A stretch of 64,000 nt of DNA from Gnetum montanum (lineage: Eukaryota > Streptophyta > Gnetopsida > Gnetales > Gnetaceae). The position numbers and the translations under genes were made by a program. The notes under the pieces were generated by a model. The model was not told where the DNA came from, made no database searches, and saw only the letters and a list, made by a program, of their open reading frames with translations. Numbering within the stretch: position 1 is the stretch's first letter; every line of letters begins with the position of its first letter. Below, in pieces: positions 1 through 11,519 of this stretch. The stretch is from the NCBI GenBank assembly GCA_015680685.1, contig MNCI01008572.1:1017316-1081315 (forward strand), read 5' to 3'.

Positions 1-32
1 TCATTGCTCATCATTGGTGCTATTGTTAGGGA
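1..32 (+). other. End of A1 5' LTR and tRNA-Asp-type primer-binding site
   Basis: Positions 1-13 end in CTCATCA, the same terminus as the A2 LTRs, and 12 of 13 bases match the end of the A1 3' LTR at 15286. After one spacer base, 15-32 reads TGGTGCTATTGTTAGGGA. This matches the complement of the plant tRNA-Asp 3' end (TGGCGCCGTTGCCGGGGA) at 12 of 18 positions, and all six differences are C-to-T or G-to-A. Confidence 0.7.
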
Positions 33-199
33 TTGGTTCTAGTGATTTAGATTAGTTTAATTTATTCATAATTGTTATTATGAATTAACAATTTATTACT
101 TAAGAACTTATATTATTTTATTAAGGACACAAATTGTAATCCAAAAATGTTTTCTTCTTGCAAAGTTGATCTTGCACTTGTTAACAATTCTACTAGGGG

Positions 200-560
200 A
201 TGTGACAGAACAACTAGAAACAAGGATAATATGCCTTACCAAGTCAACATAGTCTAATAGCATCTAGATTGTTAATATACGAACTTTACCTTTATCCTTC
301 ACCAAGATGAATAAATGCAATGGAGGGACCTAGAAGGCAACATTGTGTTGCTCTTTGGCCATTCAACTCCATTGATGCTTATGGTTGAATTGATGAGAGT
401 TGGACTAGGAGTAGCCATTGTTAATTACAAGGTGGTTGATGAAATGTATAGGTTCTATCAGCCCGCAAATGCCCAACTTCATAAAGGAAATTTTAGAGAT
501 GCCTTCTAAGAAGCAAAAAAAGGAAAAGGGGCTACCATTCCACTAACATTATAGTCAAAA
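200..560 (+). pseudogene. A1 gag-like N-terminal fragment
   Basis: The frame around 315-509 contains QWRDLEGNIVL and later YQPANAQLHKG. These align with QLRWRDLQGNIVL and YYPTDAQRMRD in the A2 ORF at 37961-38458. It lies about 300 bp after the primer-binding site, the same spacing as in A2. The frame is short and broken by stops. The segment is N-terminal to the gag domain proper and its function is unknown. It is recognised through the A2 match rather than through a known domain. Confidence 0.55.
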
Positions 561-716
561 AAGGAGGATATAAATTATCACTCAAGAAGATCCAACCACT
601 AAAATCCTCCTCCCTTTAGTAGATGACATGACAAACTTATGCCTATGTTCAACCTTGGTAAGCAACCAAGGGAAGGGGAGAACATGATCCAATATTAGGA
701 GGACCTCTATCCCTAG

Positions 717-2670
717 TGTAACACCTCTATTAATTATCTATAATGTCTTATAAATAACTAGTAGAGATGCTACAAAACCCTAAGGATTTGGATTTAACCT
801 TGATTTAGTAATTCAAAAGGAAGATGTGAAATAACTAAACATTATTAATTAGAACATAAATATGGTAGAGTAATACAACATAACAAAATTTCATATTAGT
901 GGCATACATAATTAAATAAAATTTACTTAAAGAAAAATTGAGATTTTTGCAGCCATAAAAAATGTAGATATTAAAAAATTTCATAAGTTTTAATACAATA
1001 GTACACAAAATAACAATTTCAATGACACTTGTTTTGTCTCAATTGGACATCTAGAAATAAAGATATTCACATTTCAAGTTTACTAAATTAAATATTAAAA
1101 TTAAAAATAATAATTAAATAAAATATTAATATATAATAAATAATATTAATTTTTGCTAAATATATAGCACATCCTGAAATAAAAAATGATTATTGCAATG
1201 TCATAGTCCAAATAGCATAGACAACAATTTCATATCTATCATACTTTATTATTTATTCACNTAATCTAAAGAGTATACATTTTCTTCAAGCATCTTTAAA
1301 GGCTAGCTTTTGGTTATCCTCACCACTAAAGGGACACACCAGTAGGTTTTAGAATAACCTCACTACTATTATCATATTATCCTTATGACTCTAAATGAGC
1401 CACTCATGGCTGGCTCTTGGCAGTAGCCTTACTATTGACATCCTCAAAGATAGAGGCACATGTATCATTGAAAGGATAGGTCTTAACTATGCCTTAGCAC
1501 ATACCACTAGACTCAATTGCTTAGTGCCATGGTCTCGACTAGTTTCTCAGCCTCACATGAACTTATGAAACAAAATCCAAGGTAGGAAATCCATCCAAAC
1601 CCTTGTTCCTATGGGGTGGATCCCACTAAGGATCACTCCACTACTACATGCAAATGGGGACATTTAAAAGATTTGTAGCTCCTACTACCAATTAAGTAAA
1701 ATTAGTCACATATATATTATAATTTTATTTCAAAATTCAAAAGATTTCCAAAATAGTCAAATTTTCACAAAATTCTGGCAAAATCATATTTGTATCAAGA
1801 GTTGATCCAAAATAATCATAAAATATTTGAGAAGAAAGTTGGGCAAAGTTTTCAAAATTTCAGAAATTCACCAAAAAGACAAAAAATTGGTTTAGATAGG
1901 ATTAAAAAAATTGAATTTCATTTAAAAACAAGTCCAAATTGATGAAAATTTGGCAAAATCTTGACATAATAATTAAAGTCATAGAAAAATAACAAAAAAC
2001 TAGAAGTAGAAAAAAAGTGTACAAAATCCACAACAAAATAGGAGAGTGACATGAAAAAGAAAGTACAATAAGCCTTCTTATCATGTTGACAGAGCTTTTA
2101 GAATCTTCTTATTTTCTTCTTTATCGCATAGATGCCCAAAATTATTTATTTATAAGGAAAAATTCACATGCAACATGATACTTGGGCTTGGTACGTATTC
2201 AAAAGTAGAAGAAACATGACTAAAATTAGGTTGGAAATGAAGAAACATGGTAAAAAATCATTTATGTTTAGAACAGAAAATAGAAAACCCAAATGTACAA
2301 GCAATGTGGCACAAATGAGAAACAAGGTGGTGATACTTGGGCTTGGTACATATTCAAAAATAGAAGAAACATGACTAAAATCAGGTTGGAAATGAAGAAA
2401 CACAGTAAAAAATGATTTATGTTTAGAATAGAAAATAGAAAACCCAAATGTATAGGCAAGGTGGCACAAACAAGAAACAAGGCGGTGAGAAAAGATATGT
2501 ATTACATAAGATGTATATATGTTATATATATATAACAGATATTTTAATTGCCTTATGTTTTACATGAAGAAGAAACCACCTTTTAATTTTCTTTTCTAAA
2601 TTTGAGTTTACCCTTTTCTTCTATAATCATTCATAAACTCATTTATAAATTTTCTCCTTCAACTAATACA
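717..2670. mobile_element. Candidate insertion inside A1 gag, possibly a solo LTR
   Basis: In A2 the WRDL and FEGG gag motifs lie about 0.78 kb apart; in A1 they are about 2.6 kb apart. Similarity to A2 seems to stop near 716 and resume near 2672. The inserted block starts TGTAACACC, a common plant LTR start, and ends ACA. No coding domain was seen in it. It contains the N at 1261 and the tandem duplication at 2176-2485. Flanking five-base sequences do not match, so boundaries and identity are tentative. Confidence 0.35.
2176..2485. repeat. Two-copy 155-bp tandem duplication
   Basis: Copy one (2176-2330) and copy two (2331-2485) both start TGATACTTGGGCTTGGTAC and differ at scattered bases. 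Open frames crossing it are by-products of the repeat and carry no recognisable domain. Confidence 0.85.
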
Positions 2671-2671
2671 T

Positions 2672-2962
2672 GATAAAAGTAAAGGCAAATACAATAGATG
2701 TGACAACTATAGAGACCAAGATAGAGGACATAGAAATGAGAGAAGGCATAACAAGCAACACAAGAGAGGGCATTGTCATGATGGAGACCATGGTAAACTA
2801 GATAGTTATGAACCCTTGCTTACTACCAAGAGCATGATTAACATCAAGAAGATTGTTTATATCCTAACTAAACATTGGAGAAATAGTTGCATCAAGTGGC
2901 TTAACATCAGTAACATTTCCAAATTTGAGGGAGGCTCTAATGTTGATTTGCAACACCATTTA
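2672..2962 (+). pseudogene. A1 gag fragment upstream of the chromovirus insertion
   Basis: The segment opens with basic, Arg/Lys-rich sequence aligning with 38690-38800 of A2. It then reads NISKFEGGSNVDLQHHL, matching NIPRFEGGYNADLQNHL in A2, which starts the retrotransposon gag domain. The reading breaks at the chromovirus LTR at 2963. The same gag domain resumes after 9908. This gives direct evidence that the minus-strand element inserted into A1. Confidence 0.7.
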
Positions 2963-4054
2963 TGGAATAGGTTCACTCCATTAATTAATCACCTTCAAAT
3001 ACTAAATCCAAATATTATGTGTAGAAAAAACCTGTTTTCAAGAAAATAAGAAAACTAGCTATCTTTAGTTAATTTATTAGAAAATTACAATTGAATTTTC
3101 AAAACCCACACACATTCAAAACCTATCCCACTCAAATGATATTGTAGAGCATGAGGCTATACAACCACCCACTCAAACGATATTGTAGAGCATGAGGCTA
3201 TACGACCACACAATGGTCGTTCATAATGCAAAAAATAACTAATTAGAGAATCTCTTCCATAATCTGGGACTAAGATCTCAACTCAAAAGTAAGACACAAG
3301 AGAATAGAACACAAAAATCAACACACCACAAGTTGATCTTGGAGCTGAAATCACCAATTGCACTCACTCTCTCTCTCTTGCTTTACTCTTCATTCTCAAT
3401 AGCTTTCTTCTTACTCATCCCCTCAACAAATAAGAATTATAATAATATTTATGACAATTAGAAGATAAGAAATCTAGAAACCTTTCCTCAACCCAAATTG
3501 AGGCTCTTTAGATGTTTTCTAAGTCTTTTCATCTTCTTCCTAGCTATTTCCATCCTGTTTCATTACGTTTTGACTATTTCCCAAATTAGGACGGGTGTTT
3601 TTGGAAGTTTCCCTATTTGTACAAATCGTCTTTGACCTTAGGAAGATGTCTTTTCATCAATCAAGTTCTAAAGTAAGACATCTACTATTTTTTGGGACAT
3701 CTATTTTGAGTGCTAAGATGTCTCATTATCTAGCAAGACATCTTACTTGAGATGTCTTGTTACAATGGAGACGTCTTGTCCAAGATGTCTCATGTTATAG
3801 GGAGACATCTTGTCCAAGATGTCTCATGTTCTAGGGAGATGTCTTATCCAAGACATCTTCTTCTTAGTCAAGATGTCTCATCTAAGATTTCAACTCAAAT
3901 ATCAAGATGTCTACTCTGAACTTCAAATGTCTCCTATTACTTCTAGTTCCCAGCCAAGACTTCTTCTAGTTCTCCAAGATGTCTCTCTGGTATCTAAAAT
4001 TTGCAAAATATACACATAGGGAAGAGCAAGGGAATCGGAAGAGGTGTTCCTACA
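2963..4054 (-). repeat. Chromovirus 3' LTR
   Basis: About 1.09 kb, aligned over its length with 8807-9908. Read on the plus strand the inner end is CCTACA. The adjacent internal bases 4055-4075, read on the minus strand, are purine-rich and suit a polypurine tract. The U3 part (3640-3990) is packed with AGATGTCT/AGACATCT words. TATA-like AT-rich sequence lies near 3435-3450. Confidence 0.85.
3640..3990. promoter_or_regulatory. Array of TGTCTC/AGATGTCT words in 3' LTR U3
   Basis: TGTCTC occurs at 3719, 3786, 3820, 3874, 3928 and 3980, and GAGACA at 3802, with several further AGATGTCT or AGACATCT copies. TGTCTC is the canonical auxin response element bound by ARF factors in plants. The array lies upstream of the AT-rich promoter-like part in the element's transcriptional direction. 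Whether it responds to auxin is inference only. Confidence 0.45.
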
Positions 4055-4082
4055 CCAGATCTCTTATCCTTCAAAAGTTAAC

Positions 4083-4622
4083 TCATGTGAACAAGAGAGT
4101 AGGGGTAGAAGTGAGCTCCCACTCATATAGTTTGGTATCATGGACCCATACAACATCATTAGTGGATTGGTCATTCCAATGGATCAAATATTCATGCCTC
4201 TTAACTTCCTGAGTGCTAGAAGCTTCCCTTTGCTTAAGTACAATTGCCTTTCTTTCCATCAAAAGCTTGGATTGATCAATAGTGCCATTCAACTCATTGA
4301 TGATACCCTATATGAAATCCTCATCAGTTCGGTCATGATAGTGCATAAGATTTGAAATATTAAAAACAAAAGACATATTAATATCATTGGATAAGCCAAT
4401 CTCAAAAGTATTATTATTAATTTTAGCCTTAATTTTGAAAGGGTCCATCTTATTTACTTTCAATTTGGAGAAGTTCACACCTATAAAGTATTTCTTCAAG
4501 TGCATCCAAACCAAGTCACAAATAGCAAACTTATACTTTTGTTTGTTCTCATTCCTCTTCAAAACTATCTCTTTAGCCTTCTTCTCAAGATTTGATTTTA
4601 CTTGTGCATGGAGATCCCTCAT
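4083..4622 (-). pseudogene. Chromovirus integrase C-terminus and chromodomain
   Basis: The stretch at 4308-4622 has the plant chromovirus integrase C-terminal pattern: DLVWMHLKK, FSKLKVNKMDPFKI, then an FNISNLMHYH-like segment. The following frame, 4083-4292, contains KRHEYLIHWND and a WVHDTKLYEWE-like tail. This is the degenerate chromodomain core that tethers such integrases to marked histones. It ends just inside the 3' LTR. A frame break separates the two parts. Confidence 0.7.
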
Positions 4623-4625
4623 CTC

Positions 4626-5420
4626 TTACACAAAATCAACACTAAGTTGAGCTTCACTGTTAAAGCTCTTCAAAGTATCCACCATCTTTGGAAAAAATCC
4701 ATAGTTCACTTCAAATGAGCTTTTACCAATAGTAACATAAAAAGCATTATTATATGAAAACTTAACATGACACAACAAGTTTTCCCACATATTTGGTTGT
4801 CCATCACATAAACATCTCAATATGTTTAGCAAGGATTTATTCACCACCTCCATTTGGCCATCATATTATGGATGCTATGCACTAGAGAAATTCAATTTTG
4901 TTCCTAAAATTTTCCAAAGGGACCTCTAAAAATGACTTGAGAACTTGAAGTCTTTGTCACTAAAAATATTCAAAGGAATATCATGAAAGTTCACAACATG
5001 CTGAAAAAACAAATTTGTAACATGAAAATCATCACTCACCTTCTTGCATGGAATAAAATGTGTCATCTTGGAGAATCTATCCAAAACAACAAAAATTGCA
5101 TCATTCCCACTCTTGATCTTTTGAATACTACATATAAAGTTCATTGACATACTTTTTCATGGTCCTTTGGAAATTGGTAAAGGCATATAGTGTCCAAGTA
5201 TACCTTTATCTCTTTTGAACTTCTAACATATTAAGCACACATTCATAAATTTTGAAACTTCTGTTGCCATACTAGGCTAAAAATAGTACCTACCCACAAG
5301 TTCCAATGTTTTATCCCTACCCACATGGCCTGCCCTGCCACTACAACGCTTTTCAAATAAAATATTTTTTCTAAAGTCATAATTATGAACACATACCTTT
5401 CCATTCTTAAGTAATAAGTT
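4626..5420 (-). pseudogene. Chromovirus integrase core
   Basis: The block at 4926-5150 reads MSMNFICSIQK, then VVLDRFSKMTHFIPCKK and FSDKDFKFSSHF, giving the first two aspartates of the DDE catalytic triad. The block at 4626-4853 has EVVNKSLLNILRCL and GKSSFEVNYGFFP, the conserved region around the third acidic residue. A decayed zinc-binding stretch lies above about 5200. Integrase inserts the cDNA into the genome. Stops and frameshifts divide the domain, so it is inactive. Confidence 0.8.
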
Positions 5421-5489
5421 TTCTTGAATATGATAGTTCCTCCACTAGTCTATCCTACTTGTCAATGGATCTGTGAGGCTCCTCCATAC

Positions 5490-6000
5490 CTACCCAAAAT
5501 CATCATCATGATCATACAAAGAAGTAACATCATCCATACCTTCTGCATGAGGTATGCTAAAATTCACCACATACACCCTTGGTAATGTATTAGCCACAAC
5601 ATTGGATTTTCCACTTTTGTGCTTCAATATAAAATTGAATTCTTGTAAGTATGCAACCCACTTGATGTGCTTTTCACTTAACATCTTTTGTAAGTTTAGA
5701 AATTGAAATACTTTGTGGTTTGTCATCAAAGTAAAATCCTTGTACAAAAAGTAATGTATCCAATGCTTGTCGTATAACTCCTTCTCGTATATACTATACA
5801 TTTGCTTGACTCATTTAAATTTTCAAAAAAGAAAGCAACAAGACTACCTTTTTGTTAAAGTATCCCACCAATGGCCAGTCTACTTGCATCCACCTCCACT
5901 TGAAAAAGCTTCCAAAAATCTATACTTGGAAGCACTAGTTCATTGGTAATCTTTGCTTTCAACAAGTCAAAGCTTCCTTGGGTTTTGTTATCCCACCTAA
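5490..6000 (-). pseudogene. Chromovirus RNase H
   Basis: The frame at 5490-5801 carries YSIYEKELYDKHW, TNHKVFQFLNLQK, HIKWVAYLQEF and LKHKSGKSNVVANTL. This matches the C-terminal half of Ty3/gypsy RNase H, where the motif is normally VADAL; here it reads VANTL. RNase H removes the RNA strand during reverse transcription. The N-terminal half toward 6000 is broken by stops. Confidence 0.8.
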
Positions 6001-6009
6001 AACCCTTAT

Positions 6010-6902
6010 TTTTCTTCAATAAAGTAAACATAGGCCATGAATTACCACTAAAAGTTTTGATTAACCATGTCTAAAAACTTACTAAACCAAGGAATGATCT
6101 TACCTCTCCAACATTCTTAAGAGTTGACCAATCCTGAATAGCCTTTACCATTGTAGCTTCCATTCAAACCTAATTTTTAGAAACCACATGTTCCAAATAT
6201 GTGATTTCCCTTTTGAAGAAATGACGTTTTTTTCACATTGATCACCAGTTACCCCTCTTCCAACTTAAGAATACCATCCTTAAGTAATCCAAGTGCTCTT
6301 CCTCATTAGAGTTATACACCAAGAGATCATCAAAAAGACAATACAGTATTTACCAATCAAGTCCTTCAATACATCATGCATCAGCCTCATGAATGTAGCA
6401 GGTACATTTGTAAGCTTAAATGACATCATCAACCACTCAAAAAATCCATTTGGTGTGTTGAAAGAAATCTTTGACTCATCACTAGGCCTGATTCTAATTT
6501 GATGGTAACCACTCTTTAAATAAACTTTGCTAAAGATTTCAGCATTGGTAAGGAAATCAAGGATATCATCCATAGTTAGAATATAAAATCTATACCTCAC
6601 TATTATCTTTTTTACTACCCTTAATCAATGCACATCCTCCATTCATCACTATCCTTCTTTGGTGCTAATGCTACTAGAACTACACAAGGTGAAATGGATT
6701 CCATCATGAATCCATTTGCAAGTAACTCCTCTACTTGCATTTGCAATTTAGCCCTTTGATTTGGTGCCATTTGGTAGGTTCTCTTGTTTGGAATGGTAGC
6801 ACCAAGGATGAAGTCAATTTGATGTTGTACATTCCTCTTTGATAGTAGTCCATCCAATTTCCCCTTAAACACCTTGGGAAATTTCTTCTTCAAGCCTAGC
6901 AT
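6010..6902 (-). pseudogene. Chromovirus reverse transcriptase
   Basis: The frame at 6621-6902 begins the domain with FPKVFKGKLDGLLSKRNVQH, ending in DEWRMCID. The frame at 6280-6600 continues with FSKVYLKSGYHQIRIRPSDE and FEWLMMSFKLTNVPATFMRLM. The catalytic YxDD region falls across a frameshift: the FDDLLVY part is in a different frame from the preceding GKYCIV. The C-terminal thumb and connection are decayed. Order and motifs identify a Ty3/gypsy polymerase. Confidence 0.85.
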
Positions 6903-7226
6903 ACCTGTAGGAAGTTCAACCTACACATCATCATGGTTAGTAGTAATTGTTATAACAACAAAATGAAAATTAGTTTCATCATATTCTTTAATATATTTCC
7001 TCTTTCTTAGAAGGATTAAGGAAGCATTAAGTGAGCTTTTTTGCCTCACTTGTTTAGTTATCATAGAATCAAACATTGGATTTCATTAGGTCTAGCTACA
7101 GTTCATACATTTCTTGCTCCATTAAACTAAGCACTGTTGTTAAAATTCCAAGGTCTACCAAGAATTATATTAGCACAATCTATTGGAAGCATATCACATT
7201 TTACCACATCACAAAAGCTTCTAGTT

Positions 7227-7484
7227 CTAAATCTCAAAGTACATTTTTCTCACATCTTGGGAAAAATATATAGAAAACCAATGCACTTTATAGGGTCTTA
7301 GATGAAGATTAGTTACCAAACCCAATTTAGCAACTACCCTAGAGGAAATAACATTTTCTTGGGCTCCCTCATCTATCAAAACATGAATCCATTCCCCACT
7401 AAGCAAACATCTAACCCCAATCCAAAACAACAATTTCCTATTAGGATAATCTCCTCTATTTACATTCCCCATGAATGCACACAA
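7227..7484 (-). pseudogene. Chromovirus aspartic protease
   Basis: The frame contains VLIDEGAQENVISSRVVAKL, which fits the plant Ty3/gypsy retropepsin pattern ID-S/G-GA-xx-NVIS, with the active-site Ser or Gly replaced by Glu. The protease processes the Gag-Pol polyprotein. The domain sits between gag and RT, as expected. The C-terminal flap and ILGR-like part is not preserved in one frame. Confidence 0.7.
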
Positions 7485-7564
7485 ATTTAATTTAGAAAAA
7501 TCCTCAAATTTTGGAGCATTAGGATTACCTCTCTAAAGATCTTGGCTTGATGTCTCTTCCACCT

Positions 7565-8760
7565 TCATGGTTTACACATCCTTGTCCTTAGATACCTTGT
7601 GAAGTGAACATTCCCATTGCTTATGTTCCCATTCTCCATACTTGAAGCACTAGATTTTTGATGAGCTGCTACCTTGATCCTTGTATTCCTTGCCTTGGTT
7701 CTTCTTGGCCTTGCCCTTCTCATCATCTCTTTTAGTCTTCTTATCTTGGCTTCCCTCCATATATTCAGATTTGAACCTAGATCCTTTATTTGATTTGGGT
7801 CCATTCTCCTTCCCCTTAGAAGTTTGTTTACTCTAGTTTTCAAATCCACCTAATTTCTTCTCAACCTTGAATGGTAAATCATAAGCCTCATCAAGAGTTT
7901 GTGGCTCATAAAAAGATAACTTCTATTGGTATGTCATTTTGAGACCTCCTAGAAAGATTGAAGTCTATTCATATTCCTACTAGTTTACCTTATCTTGATG
8001 GAATAGATTACAAAATTCGATGTAGAATTCTTTGACATCCTTGTCACCTTGCCTTAGAAATTTCAACTTCATAATGGTTTCTTATCTTTGACAAGACTAT
8101 TCAAATTTTCTCTTCAATATGTATTTCATCAAATCCCAATCTATAATAGGTTGATCATTTCTTCTTTCATAACCTTGGGACTCCTTTTCCCACTAAGTAG
8201 AAGCAATACCTTCTAATATGGATTTAGCAATAGGTACTCTAAAGTTATTTGGTACCTCTTCCAATTGGAAACGCTTCTCAAGTACCTTCAGCCAACTTGC
8301 AAAGGCATTGGTGCCATCTACACCATTAAAAGTCTTTAACTCAACTTATGGAAGTTTGGCAACATTTCTAAATGCTCTAGCAAGCCTTGCCTCATCTTCC
8401 TCATCAAGCTTTCCTAAAGAAGAAGTATTGAACACTTTTGGAGTCCCTTGAGTTCACATCTAAGGAATAGGATTTTCTTTCATTAAAATTCTTGGTTGAT
8501 GGTTTCCTACACTTCCATAGCTTGATTTTTCTTCCTTTTCATTTGCTCCATCTCCTTTTGGTTGTGAAACTTCTTTATCTGAACATACATGCTTATCTCC
8601 TCTATGTGTCTAAATATGGCTAGGACTGGCATTTCTATCTACCTTTGCACTGATTTCATCTAACTAAGAAGTCATCATCTAGAAGGAAAACTTCATGTTT
8701 TTCATGTCTTGATTCAATGTTTGCACTTGTTTCTTATTGGGTACCATCTAAAATAAAAAA
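7565..8760 (-). pseudogene. Chromovirus gag with decayed zinc knuckle
   Basis: The upper part (about 7850-8450) is decayed gag coding for the capsid region. A Lys/Arg-rich nucleocapsid stretch lies at 7650-7850. A zinc-knuckle remnant at 7608-7649 reads CFKYGEWEHKQWEC, the CCHC pattern with the second Cys changed to Tyr. The likely start is near 8750, shortly after the primer-binding site. Frames are broken. The plus-strand frame at 8218-8451 is a shadow. Confidence 0.65.
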
Positions 8761-8790
8761 ATGCTCAAAATCCAACAACAATAAAACTAA

Positions 8791-8802
8791 GCTTCGATAC
8801 TA
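8791..8802 (-). other. Chromovirus primer-binding site, tRNA-iMet type
   Basis: Read on the minus strand this is TAGTATCGAAGC, close to TGGTATCAGAGC, the initiator-Met tRNA primer site used by many plant LTR elements. It lies four bases inside the 5' LTR, as expected. Confidence 0.7.
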
Positions 8803-8806
8803 ATTA

Positions 8807-9908
8807 TGCTAGAGCATGTTCACTTTACTAATTAATTACCTTCAAATACTCAATCTAGATATTATGTATAGATAAAGATATTTTCGATTTAATAAGAAAA
8901 GTATCTATCTTTAATTAATTTATTAGAAGATTACAATTGGATTCTTAAAATCCACACACATGCAAAGCCTGTCACACTTAAATGATATTGTAGAGTGTGA
9001 GGCTCTACAAATGTATAATGGTTAGTCTTAATACAAGACATAACCAATTAGAGAATCTCTTCCACAACCTATGATTGAGATCTCAGCTCACAAGTAAGAT
9101 ACAAGAGAATAGAACACAAAGACTAATACACCACAAGTTGATCTTGAAGCTACAATCACCAATTGCACTCACTCAATCTACTTACTTACTTTCTCTTGCT
9201 TTGCTCTTCACTCTCAATAGCTATCTTCTTATTCATCCCCTCAATGAATAAGAATTACAATAATATTTATGGCAACTAGAAGATAAGAAACCTAGAAATC
9301 TTTTCTCAACTTAACTTAAGGCTCTTTAGATGTTTCCCAAGTCTTCTCACCTTCTTCTCAGTTGTTTTCATCTTTTTTCATCATGTTTTGGCTATTTCCA
9401 AAATTGGGATGGGTGTTTTGAAAAGGTTTTTCTTTCGTACTAGTCGTCTCTAATCTTGGAAAGATGTCTCTATATCATCCTAGCTCTTAGGCAAGATGTC
9501 TACTAATTTTCTGAGATATGTCGTTTTGGTGGCAAGATGTCTCATTATCTAGCAATACATCTTACTTAAGACATCTCATTAATAGTGGAGATGTATTGTC
9601 CAAGATGTCTCATGTTCTAGGGAGAGGTTTCACCCAAGATGTCTTCTTCTTAGTTGAGATGTCTTTCCTGATATGTCTTCTTCTCAATTGAGATGTCTTG
9701 CCTGAGATGTATTCTTCTTAGTCAAGATGTCTCACCCAAGATGTTAGCTCAAATATCAAGATGTCCACTCTAAACTCTAGATGTCTCCTATCACTTCTAG
9801 GCCCTAGCCAAAATGTCTTTTAGTGCTCCAAGATGTCTCTCTAGTGTCTAAAACCTACAAAACACATACGTAGGGAAGAACAAGGTGGTTGGAAGAGGTG
9901 TCCCTACA
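8807..9908 (-). repeat. Chromovirus 5' LTR
   Basis: About 1.10 kb, aligned with 2963-4054 throughout and ending CCTACA on the plus strand. TGTCTC occurs at 9465, 9538, 9606, 9728, 9782 and 9834, so the U3 array is kept in both LTRs. A1 gag sequence resumes directly after it. Confidence 0.85.
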
Positions 9909-10870
9909 TTAATTTGTTAAACCTTTCAAGATTTCTATGCCTTTCAAAATATAGAAAATGATTAGCATAAACTCAAACTATTCCCTAGGACACTCATAAA
10001 GGAGGCAAGGAGCTATTATTGATCCTTGGAACTAAAATATGTTAGAAGATAGAGTATGATGCTGAAGTTATTTAATGACAAATATCAAACATACTCTAGA
10101 GTGTTCAACTTAAGGAAATAAATTCAAGAGCAAAAATAAGGAAATCATGAATCCTTTGATGTAACACTAGGTAAGTACTATTCTTTATTATATAGATTCT
10201 TAAGACATAACTTCTTTTAATAGGAACAATTGAGGCATATCATAGACGAGCTTTAAAACAAAATAAGGAAGACTATTGGGATTTTTGCCCAAGAGAAACT
10301 TTGAAAAATGAGGACTCATTAATTCCAAAGACTAATTAATCAAGTGGTTAATGTAGAAGGGTGATTAAAGAATAATAAGAGTACAAAAGAATATAATAGG
10401 GATCCATCATTTCAAAAGAAGAGAATCTATCTATATGAGCAAGAGGAAGAAGCATCATTAGAAGAGGTCATCTAGTGAAAAACCTTTTGCATCCAAAAGT
10501 CTATTACTAAAATTATGGTTAAGATTGACAAAATGTAGGACTCCATAAATAAAAAATTCCAATAGGCATTAAAGATATTGAATGAGAATTGAAATCAAAT
10601 TGGGGCTAGGAATAAGGATAAGAGAAAAAAACAAAGACACAGTTAGAAACTTCTACTAGTAGAAAGAAAAATTAGCTATAGTGAAGAAGGTTGCTAACTT
10701 AGAAATAAATGATTATGGATGTAACATTTATCAATATGAACATCCAAATGGTTGTTGCCTAGTCATATCACATCTTCAAGAGTCTAGTGCTTATGCTTTG
10801 AATCCCAAACTTATCAAAAGCCAAATGCCTAGGAGATTTCCTTATCCACAAGGCAAGTATCAATAACCCT
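9909..10870 (+). pseudogene. A1 gag, continuation after the chromovirus
   Basis: From about 9945 the sequence parallels 38985-39180 of A2, the end of the retrotransposon gag domain. The frame at 10681-10866 reads DYGCNIYQYEHPNGCC, then ISHLQESSAYALNPKL and RRFPYPQGK. This matches the conserved Cys/His block of A2 at about 39690-39840 (GCEICHYHHAKGCC). That block sits where retroviral gags have a zinc knuckle, but its spacing is unusual. Many stops. Confidence 0.7.
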
Positions 10871-11519
10871 ATCATTAACATACTACTATCCAAGTGGGGC
10901 TTTACCGTAATCTCAAGAATGCTTTCAGTAGTAATACAAAAATCCACATTCATGAGGGATGTCACACAAGGTAGTAATATCCCTATAGGTAAGCAAACCC
11001 ATATGGATACTATGTCGAACCACCTATGTCTTCTGGTGGCTCTACCACTTACGTTTTTAGCTCACCATTACTATCCTATTGAATTCTACAAACTACTCAT
11101 CTCATAGGTTGAATATGCATCTTATGCTTCCACCACTCTTATCAACACTTCCAATCACACTAGTTTCTTTGCCACCTACTGCATCACTTATGCAAGGTAA
11201 GATTCCATTGTAGCCATAACAACAGAATGTAGCAAGAGTAGATAACATGTAAGTGGATAACAAATCAAATGACTTAAAGCATAAGCCTCGGAAACATTCT
11301 TTCCTTAGACTTATCAATCCATCCAAACCTATGCAAGCATCAGTGCTTGTGGATCCCACATCAACACTAACAACCGTCAATATCTCACATGAGTCACTTT
11401 CAAACTCAAGTTCAAATGTACAAACTGTAATCCTAATCCATGTTATTACTAATTTGATTAAAGTAGGGAGTCTTTAAAAAAAAAAAGGATCCTAGAACTT
11501 ACAAATTCTAGGAAATGCA

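Larger units (their letters stand above)
2963..9908 (-). mobile_element. Ty3/gypsy chromovirus inserted in A1 gag
   Basis: A full-length but dead chromovirus on the minus strand. Its LTRs are at 2963-4054 and 8807-9908, with gag, protease, RT, RNase H, integrase and chromodomain in that order from high to low coordinates. The internal region is about 4.75 kb, normal for a plant chromovirus. Every domain has frameshifts or stops. The two LTRs differ at many positions, so the insertion is not recent. Ends are uncertain by about 10 bp. No perfect five-base target duplication is visible, but A1 gag continues on both sides, as judged from A2. Confidence 0.85.

Noticed and set aside
2164-2480. Minus-strand ORFs of 101 and 70 aa with hydrophobic runs
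   Set aside because: They arise from the 155-bp tandem duplication in AT-rich sequence and have no family resemblance.
2958-9915. A clear target-site duplication for the chromovirus
   Set aside because: ATTTA on the left and ATTTG on the right are similar, but LTR ends cannot be fixed to the base, so it was not called.
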